Of a stretch of DNA of 32,041 bases, positions 9,801-21,217 are shown one piece after another. The stretch is from Cylindrobasidium torrendii FP15055 ss-10 (lineage: Eukaryota; Basidiomycota; Agaricomycetes; Agaricales; Physalacriaceae). The stretch spans positions 1-32,041 of the forward strand of contig KN880694.1 in assembly GCA_000934385.1 (NCBI GenBank). The letters are read 5' to 3'. The notes beneath the pieces were generated by a model. That model searched no databases and was not told the origin of the DNA. It saw only the letters and a program-made list of their open reading frames with translations. The position numbers were made by a program, and so were the translations under genes. Every line of letters starts with the position of its first letter. The first letter of the stretch is position 1.

Positions 9801-12800
9801 GCAATGGCCAAGCACCCGTTGAAATCGATGGTACACCTGCCCCGATGGACGTCGACGATGGCTTTGGAACTATTCGCATGGCTTCTACTCAAGCTGGCCA
9901 AGTTACGCAACAAGGCGCAGAGGAGGCCTCGCCGGGGCGCGACGTAGTCTACCTCTGCCTTTCTTTTCTCACCCGCGTCCCTTTGCTACAATCTTCTACG
10001 GCCCTACCTACACGAGCGGGCGACCTCATCGACACCGTCCTATCGGCAGAACCCGATGTCTTTGTTGCACTAGCGCCTGCGTTGTTTGAACAATTCCGGG
10101 AAAAGTCGCTACATCCTGGCACGGACGCATTGCACAAGATTGTATCCAAGATATACGAGCTCGTTGGTGGCTACCACTTCAACCAAGACATGTCATTCCA
10201 CCTGCTTGCGTTGAACTTTCTTGAATCTGTCTTCGTGACATGGAGGACGCTACAACCTAAGCCGGTGGAAACTCAGGATCTCTTCAAGATGATCCAATGG
10301 TTGGCCGACTATGCCCGGCCGTGGCGAGTAAGAGACGCATCACTGAAACTTTTCGACATTTTCATGGTCGAAGATCCCGACCTTGTTAGTTGGCCTGAAG
10401 CAGAGGAAGATGACGCGGATGAAGATAAACTGAAGGCCCCGGACGCCCTCGCGGCAAGGCTCAACAGCGATGCTGACATCCGTGTGCGATTTCGCGGTGG
10501 ACCATGTTCAGCTCATCAATTGGCCTTCGCGCATGCGCGGGGAGGCGATTCGGACAAGACGTACATGGCAATGCTCGATTCTTTGCCACGACAGCTCGAA
10601 AAGTACGGTTATTCATTTCCTAAGTATTTTCGCTACTGATTTCTTGTATAGCTTTGAACACGGCGTCACTCGTTTGCTCACCCTTGCAAACATTGCCATT
10701 ACTAGCTCGGCAGTACGTCGAGGCTCTTACTGGAATACGATCGAGCTTGTTATGGTGAAATCCCTACATCAGCAGGCATACGAACGTCGGCTTTCCGCAT
10801 TGCTCGGTCGTGTTTCGGAGGCCCTTGGTTTTCCGAGCCCCAAGTCTATGTTCTGTGTTCATGCATCGCATCTTGCCAACGCTTTTCTTGCTCAGAGCAT
10901 TGAGGGCATCAGTGAAATTGCTCCTAGTGTCGTTGGTTATACAGAGCGCAAGCAACTCGCGCGCGACGCTTTTTCGCTGTTCACCCCTATTTACCTCAGT
11001 GCCGTGGACCCTGAAGAAGAAGACAAGAATATGCCCGAACGAGGGAGAATTGCCTACTCTGCACATTGCGCTGTACTCGGTCAGGATGAGGACGAAGGAA
11101 TCTTGGAATGCTTTGCGGATATCGTCGCGTCCACAATGGTGGTCATTGCCCTGAACGATTTCAACAAGGCGCACGCCGAGCTGTTGGCCAGGACAAGGAC
11201 GAATTCGGAGGACTTCGAACGATTGATGCGACTCCGCGTGGATGGTGTCTGCGCACGTATTCTTTCCTGCTGTAAAGACTGGGATACCGACACCATTGGT
11301 TCGATGTTCAATAAGCTCGATCCTGATTCAAACAGCCTCCATCCCTGCAACGAGGCCATCCAGTTTGGCAGACTTGTCCAAGACCGCGGGACCCGCAAAG
11401 CACCGTTACACGAAACTATGCAACCTCGCGGAAACGTGCTGGGTATTTTCCAATCACTGGAATTTCTGAAGGCATGCAACTATCTTCAGCCAGAGCACAA
11501 CGCCCAACCGAAGCATGACGACGCCCTCACATACCATGTCCTTCAACATCTCTTCGCAAGTGTCGAGCGCGAGATCCAAGTCAATGAACAATTGCGCATC
11601 ATTAACGGTATCTGCATCTGGGTCGCATATCGCTTCGATTCCTTCAACAACCCGACTGTTCTTATTACTCTCTTGCGCAATTGTGCATCTCTTCTCCACC
11701 AGCCCGACCTGGTAGGTGAGACGCGGGCCATGCTGAAGTGGGGATTCAGACAATATCGCTGCCTCAAATCTACCGATAGCCGCTTTCCCGACATTCTCAT
11801 CCGCATTTCGAGGATATGTTCGGATTACGCATCAGCGTCGAATCCAGATTGGCAGGCGCTTGGCGAGGACTTGGGTGTCTGGCTTGATGAGGAAACGGTG
11901 GAAATCGCGAAACACGCAGAGCTAGAGGCGCAAGTGTTGCTGGCGCTGCCCGCATGGTCACGGCCTCTCTCTGACGAGCTAGCCACATTATATGCCAAGG
12001 TCGAGACGACCTCTCTCTCGTCAACTCTTGCAAACCCGGGCATATCTGCCAATAAATTTCATGTCGTCGGCCGCCTGCGAGAAACAGCAATGGGTGAATT
12101 TGGTTACCTCGACTCGGCAGAAGAGAATTTCTGGAGGCTGAAAGCCTGCATTCCGCCCCGAGGACAACTACTGCGCGAAGACGTTGATGCGTTTGCAGAC
12201 TTGTTGATGTGGAATAAGGGCGGCATTGATGCATTCGCGAGCAACCTCCCGAAATCTACAAAGACAAAGGAACTGTCGGCCCCGACGATTTTGGTGATGC
12301 TGCTTCTGGCTACGGTGGAAGGCACCGACTTCGAGCGTCGCGATCTTGCATACCGGACTCTCAGAATGATTGGGCCACAGATTGCAGTCCCTCGAACTAC
12401 GGAGCAGGGAGACGAATTAGTATTACTCAAAGAATATACCTTACCGCCAACGTCGGTTCCGGGGCGTACACTCAAGGAACTCGATGTTCCATCTCTCACG
12501 GCGTTGAGCTCGTCATTTGCAGTGTGGGTTCGCTCCATTGGATCACTTCTTTCCGCCATTTTGGGCCAAGTAGATGGATTCTACGCCCAGTTGACGGATA
12601 TCATCGACAAGGATGTTCTATTTGCGCAGGAGGCGCTACCCATCCTTGTCCAAGTTCTCCTACAATCGCAAGCTGCAGACCGGGACGAATACGATGAGCA
12701 GACCGTTATCTTGTCTAACTACTTCACATTGGTACTCTCGGCAGAAGCGGCCGATGTGCGATGTCTCCGTGCGATTATCGATGTCGTTCTTCACCTCCGC

Positions 12801-15800
12801 AACCTGCCTCATCCAGTCATCAAGAACGACCAACTTGGCCACGATAAATGGCTTTGTGTGGACTTCATCCTGTTGGCCCACAGTGCCATCAAAGTTGGTG
12901 CCTACACGACTGCATTGCTTTTCATCGAACTGGCGTACGAGCACAAGAGGAGGACAGATCCAGACCCCGTCGCAGTGGAGACGGCAATGTACGACATCTA
13001 CAGCAACATCGACGAGCCCGATGGGTTTTATGGCATAAAGCCATCCAATTTGAGCGAATTCCTTCTCAACCAGTTTCGACACGAAGGCCAATGGGACAAA
13101 GCACTCAGGTTCCACGGTGCGGCGATTGAGGCGGGCAACAGACAACCTCGGCAAGTCGAAGGTCTCTTGAAGTCATTCAGTGCGTTCGGATTCAACACCC
13201 TGGCCACGATTACAGCGCAAAGTTCTCTCTTACTGAATGAGCAAAGTGAGATGGCATACGCTCTAGGCTGGAGGACAGGAACGTGGGATATTCCGGACAA
13301 TGGCCAAGATACCTCGGATGGGTCTCTGTACCTCGCGTTGCGCGCCATCCATGTCGAGCGTGATGGCAGGATGTCTGCCGGGACATTGCAGGAGTGTTTG
13401 TTCCGCGAAATGGAACGCCTGCGCAACCTCGGGTCTGAAAACGTGAAGCAAATTCGCGAGGTCATTCGCAACTTGCTGTGTCTTCGCCAGTTGTCCGTCT
13501 GGTCACAGAGTCCGTACACCCAGCTCGTTGCGTCGAAAGAAAGGAGCCTCGACCCTTGGAAGGAGTTTGTTCAGCTCGACCCCGGCTTTGAGTAGGTTAC
13601 CTCTTGGGTATAGCGAAGCGAGTTGACATTTTCGCAGGTTTTCATTGGCAGAGAGTATCATGGCGACCCGTTTGTCTATCCTAAAGTCTGTACAACGCCG
13701 CGAGGATAGCTGTAAGATCGGAAATATGTCGACGCCGTTCTCAGTGACACTGTCCGACCTTGAACAACAGTCACTACTAGCCATTTCACGGCTGGCACGC
13801 TCGGAAGGCCAACATCAAGTTGCACTCAATGCGGTCATACGAGCCCAGAGCTTGGGAACTAGTGCATCTTTCGAAGTGGACGATGAGTTTGCTAGCGTGT
13901 TGTGGGCGCAGAAGGAGGAGCGCAGGGCAATCGACCATCTCATCCAACTCCGAGATCGAAGTCCTGCAGCACGGAGCCATCTGGCGGCTATCAATGCCAG
14001 ACTAGTATGTTTGGTTGTCGCCTTACTTGCTGCGCTCACTCTCCGTATTAGGGCGAATGGTCGGCGAGTGCATGCCTGGACAAGCCATCCGCTATATGGA
14101 CCAATTTCTTTGAACCTGCCAGATTATCTGCAGGCCATACCGATCAAGATATGTCCGCCGACGAGATGGCCGCTGTCTACTTTTCTTGTGCAGCGTTTGC
14201 AGAAGAACGATATCAAGACATCACCCGCTCTGCAGACCACGTCCGTCGTAAATTTTATATGACCAGACGACAGAACGACATTGATCAACTCAACTTGACC
14301 ACGCGTGAGAGGGCATTGGCCTCAAAGCTATTGGAAAGCGACCGGCGCATGTACGACCGCGAAGAGAGTGAGCGCATCATGTTCCTCCGCCATGGACTTG
14401 AACTGTATGCGAAATGCATGGAAATCTCTGATGTTTATGATGGCGAAGCGCCTCTCTACCTTATTTCTCTTTGGATGGCAAACTTCGAGCAATCGGAGAT
14501 TGAGAACGAGTTGCCTACAGCACTCAGCCGCGTACCGTCAAGAAAATTTGTCTTTCTGATTGTACGTCTGTTGTTCTGTCGTCTGGTCTTGAACACACTG
14601 ACAAATCCGAGCAGCATCAACTTTGCGCGCGCTTGACAATGCAACAATCCGTACATCAAATGGCACTTCGGGCTATCCTGGAGCGCATGTGCACTGAGCA
14701 TCCATTCCATAGCCTGTCTGAAATATTTTGTCTTCGCTCAGGGAACGCTGGACGCGGCAATCAAAATCGAAAAGTGGATTCTGCTTCGGACCGAGCTCTT
14801 GCGGCCAACCTCATCTTTCAGAAGCTCAAAGGCAATCCTAAACTGGTCAAGTGGATTGCAGACACGGATATTCTGTGCGACGCATCTGTTCAGTTTGCTA
14901 CCTGGCCCATTTCCAAGAACGACAAATATAAAGGCAACAAGATATTTGACGCGCCCAGCGGGTACAAGATTCGCAAGATATCTCGCGGTGGTCGTGTATC
15001 CCTGGACATTCCGCCTTTGACTGCCCATGTTCCTATTGAACGGGAGCTGCTCTACAACGATATTCCTCGTATTGATCACTACGAAGCGACTTTCACCACT
15101 GCGGGAGGCATGAACCTGCCCAAGATCCTAGCCTGCCATGATCACCGGGGCCGCAGGTATAAGCAGTTGGTGCGGCTCTCATACGAATGAGCCGTGTACT
15201 AATGCTGACCAACAACTCTAGTTCAAAGGTGAAGGTAGCGATGACCCTCGGCAGGACGCGGTCATGGAGCAGGTTTTCGAGCTTGTCAACGTCGTGCTCG
15301 CCAAGGATCGCGAAACGCGGAAGCGTGACCTTCATCTGCGGTGCTACAAGATCGTACCTCTTTCGACAGCTGCAGGTGTTCTCGAGTTCGTCGACGAAAC
15401 CACAACGATGAAAGCTTGGATCGACACTGCCTCCAAGAACCATCGTAGGAAGAATCAACTCGCTTCGGGTGCCGCGAATGTCCAGTTCAGATCGTTTTAT
15501 GAGGCTGGTGCGAAGGGAAATCCCCCCAAGCTCCTCGGGGAATTCAACCGCCTGCGTGCGCTGAGTCCTCCTGTCATGCGACATTGGTTTACCGAGAAAA
15601 ACAAACTTCCCATCGCTTGGTACAAGACCAGACTAAACTACACTCGCAGTGTCGCTACTACCTCCATCGTGGGCTGGATGGTCGGTCTCGGAGACCGTCA
15701 TGGTGGCAATATCCTCATCGACAATACAAGCAGCGAGCTCGTGCACATCGATTTGGGTATTGCTTTCGACAGCGGGAAGATTTTGCCTGTGCCGGAACGT

Positions 15801-16294
15801 GTGCCATTCCGGATGACGGACAACATTGTGGACGGGATGGGAGTATCCAAAACCGAGGGCGTCTTTCAACGGTGTGCTGAGGAAACGTTGAGGGTGTTGA
15901 GGGAGAGACGGCGGGTGTTCATGACCATTCTGGAGGTTTTCCGGCATGACCCTTTGTACTCCTGGGTTGCGAACGACTATCGTGCGATGAAGGCGCAAGG
16001 CGACGATGTGACGCCCTTGGGAATGGAAGATGTGGCTCAGCGGCATTTGGGTATCAATATTACCATGGCGCAGGGGACGGCGGCGGAGGAGGCGGATAGA
16101 GCGCTGGGAGATTTCAATGCCAGGCTGGATCCGTCACTCAGCGTGAGTGCGACTGTGAGTGGGCTGGTCGCAGAGGCGATGGCACCAGAGAATCTTTCCT
16201 TGATGTATTATGGTGAGTCGAAGCAAAGGCAATTTTTGGATGATTGGACGCTGATGATTTCTTTCTGCGTAGGGTGGGGTCCTCTCATATAAGC
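6857..16294 (+). CDS. TEL1: Tel1/ATM PI3K-like checkpoint protein kinase, complete
   Basis: Nine exons (6857-8191, 8246-9697, 9746-10602, 10652-13591, 13638-14004, 14052-14561, 14615-15169, 15222-16212, 16275-16294) give about 3008 residues, close to human ATM (3056) and yeast Tel1 (2787). The N-terminus has the TAN motif (SDKVKERIEGRKLVEDAL). A long helical-repeat region and FAT domain follow, including LGEWSA with the IWTNFF segment. The kinase domain has the lysine-bearing KQLFKGEGSDDPRQD at about residue 2670, GLGDRHGGNILID at about 2829, HIDLGIAF as the DFG equivalent, and VPFRMTDNIVDGMG, which separates ATM/Tel1 from ATR, TOR and DNA-PK. FATC covers the last 33 residues and ends GWGPLI; its final 6 codons sit in a separate 20-nt exon. 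Tel1 is recruited by MRN to DNA ends and telomeres and phosphorylates SQ/TQ sites. An in-frame ATG at 6704 would add 51 residues without TAN similarity, so 6857 is preferred. Confidence 0.95.
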
Positions 16295-17284
16295 ACATTT
16301 TCTTCTTGTACGCTTTGCTGCTGGCTGTTGTTGTGCTCGATGGCTGTGTTCACAAACGATGTTTACCATGCTATATATATCTACGCCACTTCATGTTCAA
16401 CCTTGTCTGTTCCCACAATAATTGTATCCCATTATGTATAGAAAGCAATCACGTTCTGGATTTCGCACTTGATTTGAACTGCCTATGTAGCGGAGATGGG
16501 TCCGCCATTTCTGCGAGGGGGTATTTCACCTCCATGGAGAATATGTATTATTGAATGTAAAGCGCAGTGTACAAATTTGTTGCCAACACACTCACAGACT
16601 CCAGAGCAGCAGATTGTTGGCGATGAAACGAAGTGGGGTGTGGGGTGCGGGGGCGGGGAGACTCTGGGGCAAGCTAACGCCGGATTTCGCGTGGACGACG
16701 GTGCTTCTGTGCCTGCCCATTGTCTTGCCTCGTGGGATTGTAATTTGTCAATGTCTCGATCCCGACTGTTGAGAGGAGGGTTGGGTAAACTATGCTGCCT
16801 GCGGTATTGTGAATGAAATGCGGAGAGGTACATCCTCGACCTCGACGGGGAGCCGTGATAAAAAGAAAGGGAGAAGGTCCGTCGGTCTGCGAGGCAGGCA
16901 TTTCTGAATGGATCCCCAAGCTGCAGTGCATTCAACGCGGAGGATAGGTGGGGGCTGCTTACTTCACAACCTCACAGCGCACACTGTTACATGGGAATAT
17001 AGGTGAGTGGGGTGGATAGAGGGCCCTGGACGACTCTTGGTATGATTTCATTCCTGCATTGTATCCGGGTTTCGGAGTTGGACGTGCGCTTTTGTTTAGT
17101 GTGTCCATGTATGTGCTATAGATGGGAGCCTCGAGAGCTTCTCCCGGGCGCCAAAGGACGGTGCAGTGCGATGAGTACGCTGTGCAACTCAGCTTCGAGC
17201 TGGCGCGCGGCGTCAAAGACAAAAGGATCAGGCTTGATCTCACCACCAACTTGGACAATACAAACAGACGTGCAGATGATGATA

Positions 17285-17308
17285 CAGTAGCGGCAAGTTT
17301 TGTTGCAT
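17285..17308 (+). repeat. Left terminal inverted repeat of the MITE
   Basis: This 24-bp repeat is an exact reverse complement of 17513-17536. It begins CAGT directly after a TA. Confidence 0.85.
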
Positions 17309-17512
17309 GCCGAGCTTCGGCATCGTCGGCATCAAGGTCCGCCACACGCTCACATTTGCCCGCAAGCTCGATTCTGGTTGGAGCGTTAATACTAGATAGA
17401 TGTCAACAAAATACTAGTGGTGAAAGCTGGGCTGGAGATTGGCTGAGGCTGTTGTGGAGGTCAAAAAGAATCTTGCCATCAATGAATTACCATGTATAGT
17501 ACGCTGCCGAGG

Positions 17513-17536
17513 ATGCAACAAAACTTGCCGCTACTG
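17513..17536 (-). repeat. Right terminal inverted repeat of the MITE
   Basis: This 24-bp repeat is an exact reverse complement of 17285-17308. It ends ACTG directly before a TA. Confidence 0.85.
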
Positions 17537-18258
17537 TACGTGTGGCAGTCTGGCAGGCACTGCTTGCGCACTGCCAGGATACATCACTCTTAGAACTGTT
17601 AGAATGCACCCCAGCGTGAACCTCCTTTGTAGAGTACAAGTTCCTGATGCATTGCAAAAAGTGCTCTGAAATTGGGGGGAGTTTTGTTATCTGCGTTGGC
17701 AAGAACAGTCTGGCCGGGCCTATAACACTCAAGCCAAGAGTACGCTAGAGGGAGAGATGACGAGGGAGATGGGGAAATCTGGCGGTGTTTTCCAAGCTCC
17801 AAGGTACAAATGGACCGACATCGAGAACTACACGGCGCGATACGGCGATATCCAGTACGGCCTGCCTGCTACGCATGGATTGGATGCGACTTTCCGGGCG
17901 GGTGTCTATTCGCAACTCAAAGTGGAAACTGACCTCGATCATCGAAATTGGAAATTGGCCGTTTCAAAATTTGGAATGAGATGGACGTTGGTATGACCTC
18001 TTGAGTGAGCTATGTGTACTCGATTTCTGGTGTATTTGGCGGAATAATGGGGCCCATTGCTCAGCCAAAAGCTGAGGGTAGCGGGGTTGGGTCACCAACA
18101 GCAACTTTGAGTATTGACTGTTCCTGAGTGCCACATGATGCGTGGACTCCGGTCCAGCTGTGTGTGACGATTTCAACATCTTGGCGTGGAGCGGAAATAG
18201 GCTACACGGGGTCACAAGACCTATCCATATTCGGATGCGGAGGGCTTCTTCGGACGCA

Positions 18259-18264
18259 TATAAA
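18259..18264 (+). promoter_or_regulatory. TATA box of the sugar transporter gene
   Basis: TATAAA within GCATATAAACC lies 112 nt upstream of the transporter start codon. It is followed by pyrimidine-rich sequence. Distance fits a 5' untranslated region of about 80 nt. Confidence 0.5.
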
Positions 18265-18376
18265 CCTCGAAAAACTCCAATCTGGGGCCCCGCAGCCTTC
18301 GCGAAGCCTTGATTGTCTTCGTACCGACTATCCCGCCTCTTCGCTGCTTCTTCAGGCCTCAAAGTCGTCAGCCACG

Positions 18377-20667
18377 ATGTCGAAGACCTCCATCATCGAG
18401 AATGAAAAGCACCATGATATGCAGCTCGAGGACGGCGCGTCGGTCCTCGGCGCAAAGGACGTAAACATCAAACTCGTCAACCCTCTCCGCCAATTTGGAC
18501 GCGACGAACTGATCGAACGCGCCCGCGCCTTCGCAGAACGATGTGAACGTCCTGACCTCCAGGATACTTTCGCAAAGGGCGCCTTAATCGCCGCCCATCC
18601 CGGTCGTGCGTTATCTTTGTCTCTTATCTACGCGCCCCTGCTCATCGCCGTTCCAGTCTTCGAGTCCGAAGAAATGCTCAACGCCGAGGACAAGGAATGG
18701 ATTCGTCGCGAAACCACACACAGTGCGTTGCCCACCTCACGTTGATAACGCGCGCCTTTTTTTCTCATCTCCCACCCATAGAATGGTCACAACCAAAGAC
18801 ACTATACTGGATGGTCATCTGCTGTTCTTTGGCAGCTGCTGTCCAAGGAATGGACCAGTCCGCCATCAACGGCGCAAATCTGTTCTTCCCATCCCAATTT
18901 GGCATTCCCCAAGGCAGAGGTCAACCCGAACGCAACGAATGGATCCACGGAATGGTCAATGCCATGCCATACTTCTCCTGCTCTCTTATTGCCAACTGGT
19001 TCACCGACCCACTTAACCGATACCTTGGACGTCGCGGTACAATTTTCCTCACCTGCGGCATCGCTTTCATCACTTGCATTTGGTCAGCGTTGACCGACTC
19101 TTGGTGGCACCTGATGCTTGGTACGTACCTCCATGCCATACCACATCCCTTTCTCATCCTCTTCCGCAGCACGATTCTTCCTGGGCTTTGGAATTGGTCC
19201 CAAATCTGCTACTGTGCCAGTTTACGCCGCCGAATGTACACCCGCCGCCATTCGCGGTGGTTTGGTCATGCAATGGCAGATGTGGACCGCGTTCGGTATT
19301 ATGATGGGATATGTCGCCGATGTACGCCCCCTCGTCCTGCATATCCTGCGTGCCACTAATCACCATTTTATAGCTCGCATTCTACTCTGTTCCCGATCAG
19401 TCAGGCATTGTTGGTCTCAACTGGCGCCTGATGTTAGGTTCTGCCGCCATTCCACCCATCTTTGTCATGATCCAAGTCTTCTTCTGCCCGGAGTCTCCTC
19501 GTTGGTACATGTCCAAGGGTCGCTTCGCCGATGCATTCAAATCCATGCAGCGTCTTCGCAACGCAGACCTTCTCGCCGCTCGTGACCTCTTCCTGGCCCA
19601 CGAAATTCTCGAAGCAGAGCACGAGGTTAGTGATTTGTTCAATCTCACAATGCGTTTTCTGACCAAATTTTTAGGTCTCCTCCATGATGAAGCGCAACAA
19701 GCTCGTCGAGCTCATTGCCGTACCGCGCAACCGCAAGGGAATGATGGGCTCTGGCCTCGTCATGTTCATGCAACAATTCTGTGGTATCAATGTCATTGCC
19801 TACTATTCGTCTTCCATCTTCGCCGATGCCGGTGCTACGCAAATGGAGTCGCTCGGTGCATCTCTCGGCTGGGGTGCATGCAACTTCCTGTTCGCTCTGC
19901 CCGCTATCTGGACTATGTGTGTTTCTTTCGTTCTGTTTAGCTGACTGGATTCTGACCATCATATAGTGATGTGTTCGGCCGTCGTACACTTCTTTGCATT
20001 GGCTTCCCAGCCATGTCGCTGGCCTTGTGGTTCACTGGCGCATCGTTCAACATTCCTGAGGGTTCGACAGCACGCATCGCCTGCGTCGCATTGGGAACAT
20101 ACCTCCATTGTATATTCTACTCGCCTAGTGAAGGTCCTGTGCCATTCACCTATTCCGCAGAGTCGTTCCCTGTAAGTCGTCATATTTTGGAGTAGAATCC
20201 TTGTACTGACTTTCTCCTTCAGCTCTACGTTCGCGACCTCGGCATGTCCTGGGCAGTGTCCGTTTGTTGGTTCTTCAACGGTGTCCTGTCCCTCACCTGG
20301 CCGCCTCTTCAACGCGCCTTCACGCCTCAAGGAGCCTTCTACTACTACGCTGCATGGAACCTGTTCGGCTGGACAATGGTGTACTTCTTCCTCCCAGAAA
20401 CGAAGGGCCTCACTCTTGAGGAACTTGATGCTGTCTTCAGTGTCAAGAACCGCACACACATGAAGTACCAGTTCCGCCAGGTAAGTTGTCATTGAGCGCG
20501 TTACAGAACAGGGTGCTAACCTTTGCTTGCAGATCAGTTACTACATGCAGAAGTATGTCTTTGGACACAAGGAGTTGCAGAAGGAGCCATTGTACTTGCA
20601 CGAAAAGCTGTCGATGGAGGAGCGTATGGCTGCTGGAACCTTCGCACCTGCTGCGGCGGGTCACTAG
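18377..20667 (+). CDS. MFS sugar/polyol transporter
   Basis: Nine exons (18377-18605, 18657-18722, 18782-19120, 19170-19321, 19374-19625, 19675-19916, 19967-20171, 20223-20480, 20533-20667) give 625 residues. A hydrophilic cytoplasmic N-terminus of about 105 residues, with [11 protein letters not shown], precedes about 12 membrane segments. Sugar-porter signatures appear in order: [26 protein letters not shown] in the loop 2-3 position, PESPRWY after helix 6, [16 protein letters not shown] in helix 7, VFGRRT in loop 8-9 and [12 protein letters not shown] after helix 12. This domain plan is that of the fungal group annotated as sugar, myo-inositol or related polyol proton symporters of the plasma membrane. 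Substrate cannot be told from sequence. The GTGCGT donor at 18606 was chosen over GTCGTG at 18603. Its neighbour 550 bp downstream encodes a pectinase, which suggests import of a pectin-derived sugar. Confidence 0.92.
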
Positions 20668-21217
20668 TACCCTCGTCTTCGTTTAGCTTTCTGTTTTGTT
20701 CATGTTGTCTCTCTTGAGCCTCGCTTATAGGCTTGAGGGATATGGGTCGCCAGGATCTCGGGTTCTGTGCGTCTCCTGTATTATTAGTGTCTTATTTACG
20801 AATTCCTCGATATCTATCATGGGAAAAATGACAACTTCATGATTTGAGAAAGACCAAGTGGGCTTTGGGTTCAATCGAAAAGAGGATGGGTTTGATTGAT
20901 CTCGGCCAAGTCCGATTGAGCTTGGAATCCACCATGACAGCGTCGATGGCATGAACTGTACCGTACGAACAGGTAGACACCGTCTTTGCGGCTTTTGTAA
21001 CACAGCTACTTCTCTCGGAGAATTGTGACTTCAAGCTTCAAGTCTCAAGACATGCTTCGACATTCTCGACCGGCCCGCAACGACCGTCCCCGCACCGTTG
21101 TGACCTCTGGGGACCGATAATAATAGAGGTTTCGACGCTGGACCACGGCCGTGTGACCGTTCAAAAGACTTGAAAACGGACGACAGAAGGGCGAGAGAAG
21201 ATCATGTCCAGTTGAAC
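20668..21217. other. Intergenic region between transporter and GH28 genes
   Basis: This 550-bp spacer has no gene. A near-palindrome (GAGCCT...AGGCTT) at about 20717-20738 follows the transporter stop and may belong to its 3' end. No TATA box was found before the GH28 gene. A four-codon upstream reading frame, ATG to stop, occupies 21204-21215, two bases before the GH28 start. Confidence 0.45.

Larger units (their letters stand above)
17283..17538. mobile_element. Tc1/mariner-like MITE, 252 bp, with TA target duplications
   Basis: The element spans 17285-17536. Its ends are 24-bp perfect terminal inverted repeats, 17285-17308 (beginning CAGTAGCGGCAAG) and 17513-17536 (ending CTTGCCGCTACTG). 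Each end abuts a TA dinucleotide (17283-17284 and 17537-17538), so the match reads as a 26-bp inverted repeat. TA duplication with CAGT...ACTG ends is the hallmark of Tc1/mariner insertion. The interior has no open frame able to encode a transposase (about 340 residues would be needed), so the copy is non-autonomous and would depend on a transposase elsewhere. Perfect repeats and both TA copies suggest a fairly recent insertion. It lies between TEL1 and the transporter and disrupts no gene. Confidence 0.82.
16295..18376. other. 2.1-kb intergenic region containing a MITE
   Basis: No protein family was recognised on either strand. Open frames of up to 150 codons exist (for example minus 16483-16935 and minus 16959-17345), but they are low-complexity, partly overlap the transposon-like element and lack supporting splice structure. 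The region includes the TEL1 3' end, the MITE at 17285-17536 and the transporter promoter with a TATA box at 18259-18264. Confidence 0.5.

Noticed and set aside
16483..16935. 150-codon minus-strand ORF downstream of TEL1
   Set aside because: Composition is low-complexity, it overlaps the expected TEL1 3' UTR, and no splice partners or family motifs are visible.
16959..17345. 128-codon minus-strand ORF
   Set aside because: Its first codons lie inside the MITE left end, so it is most likely a chance frame created by the insertion.
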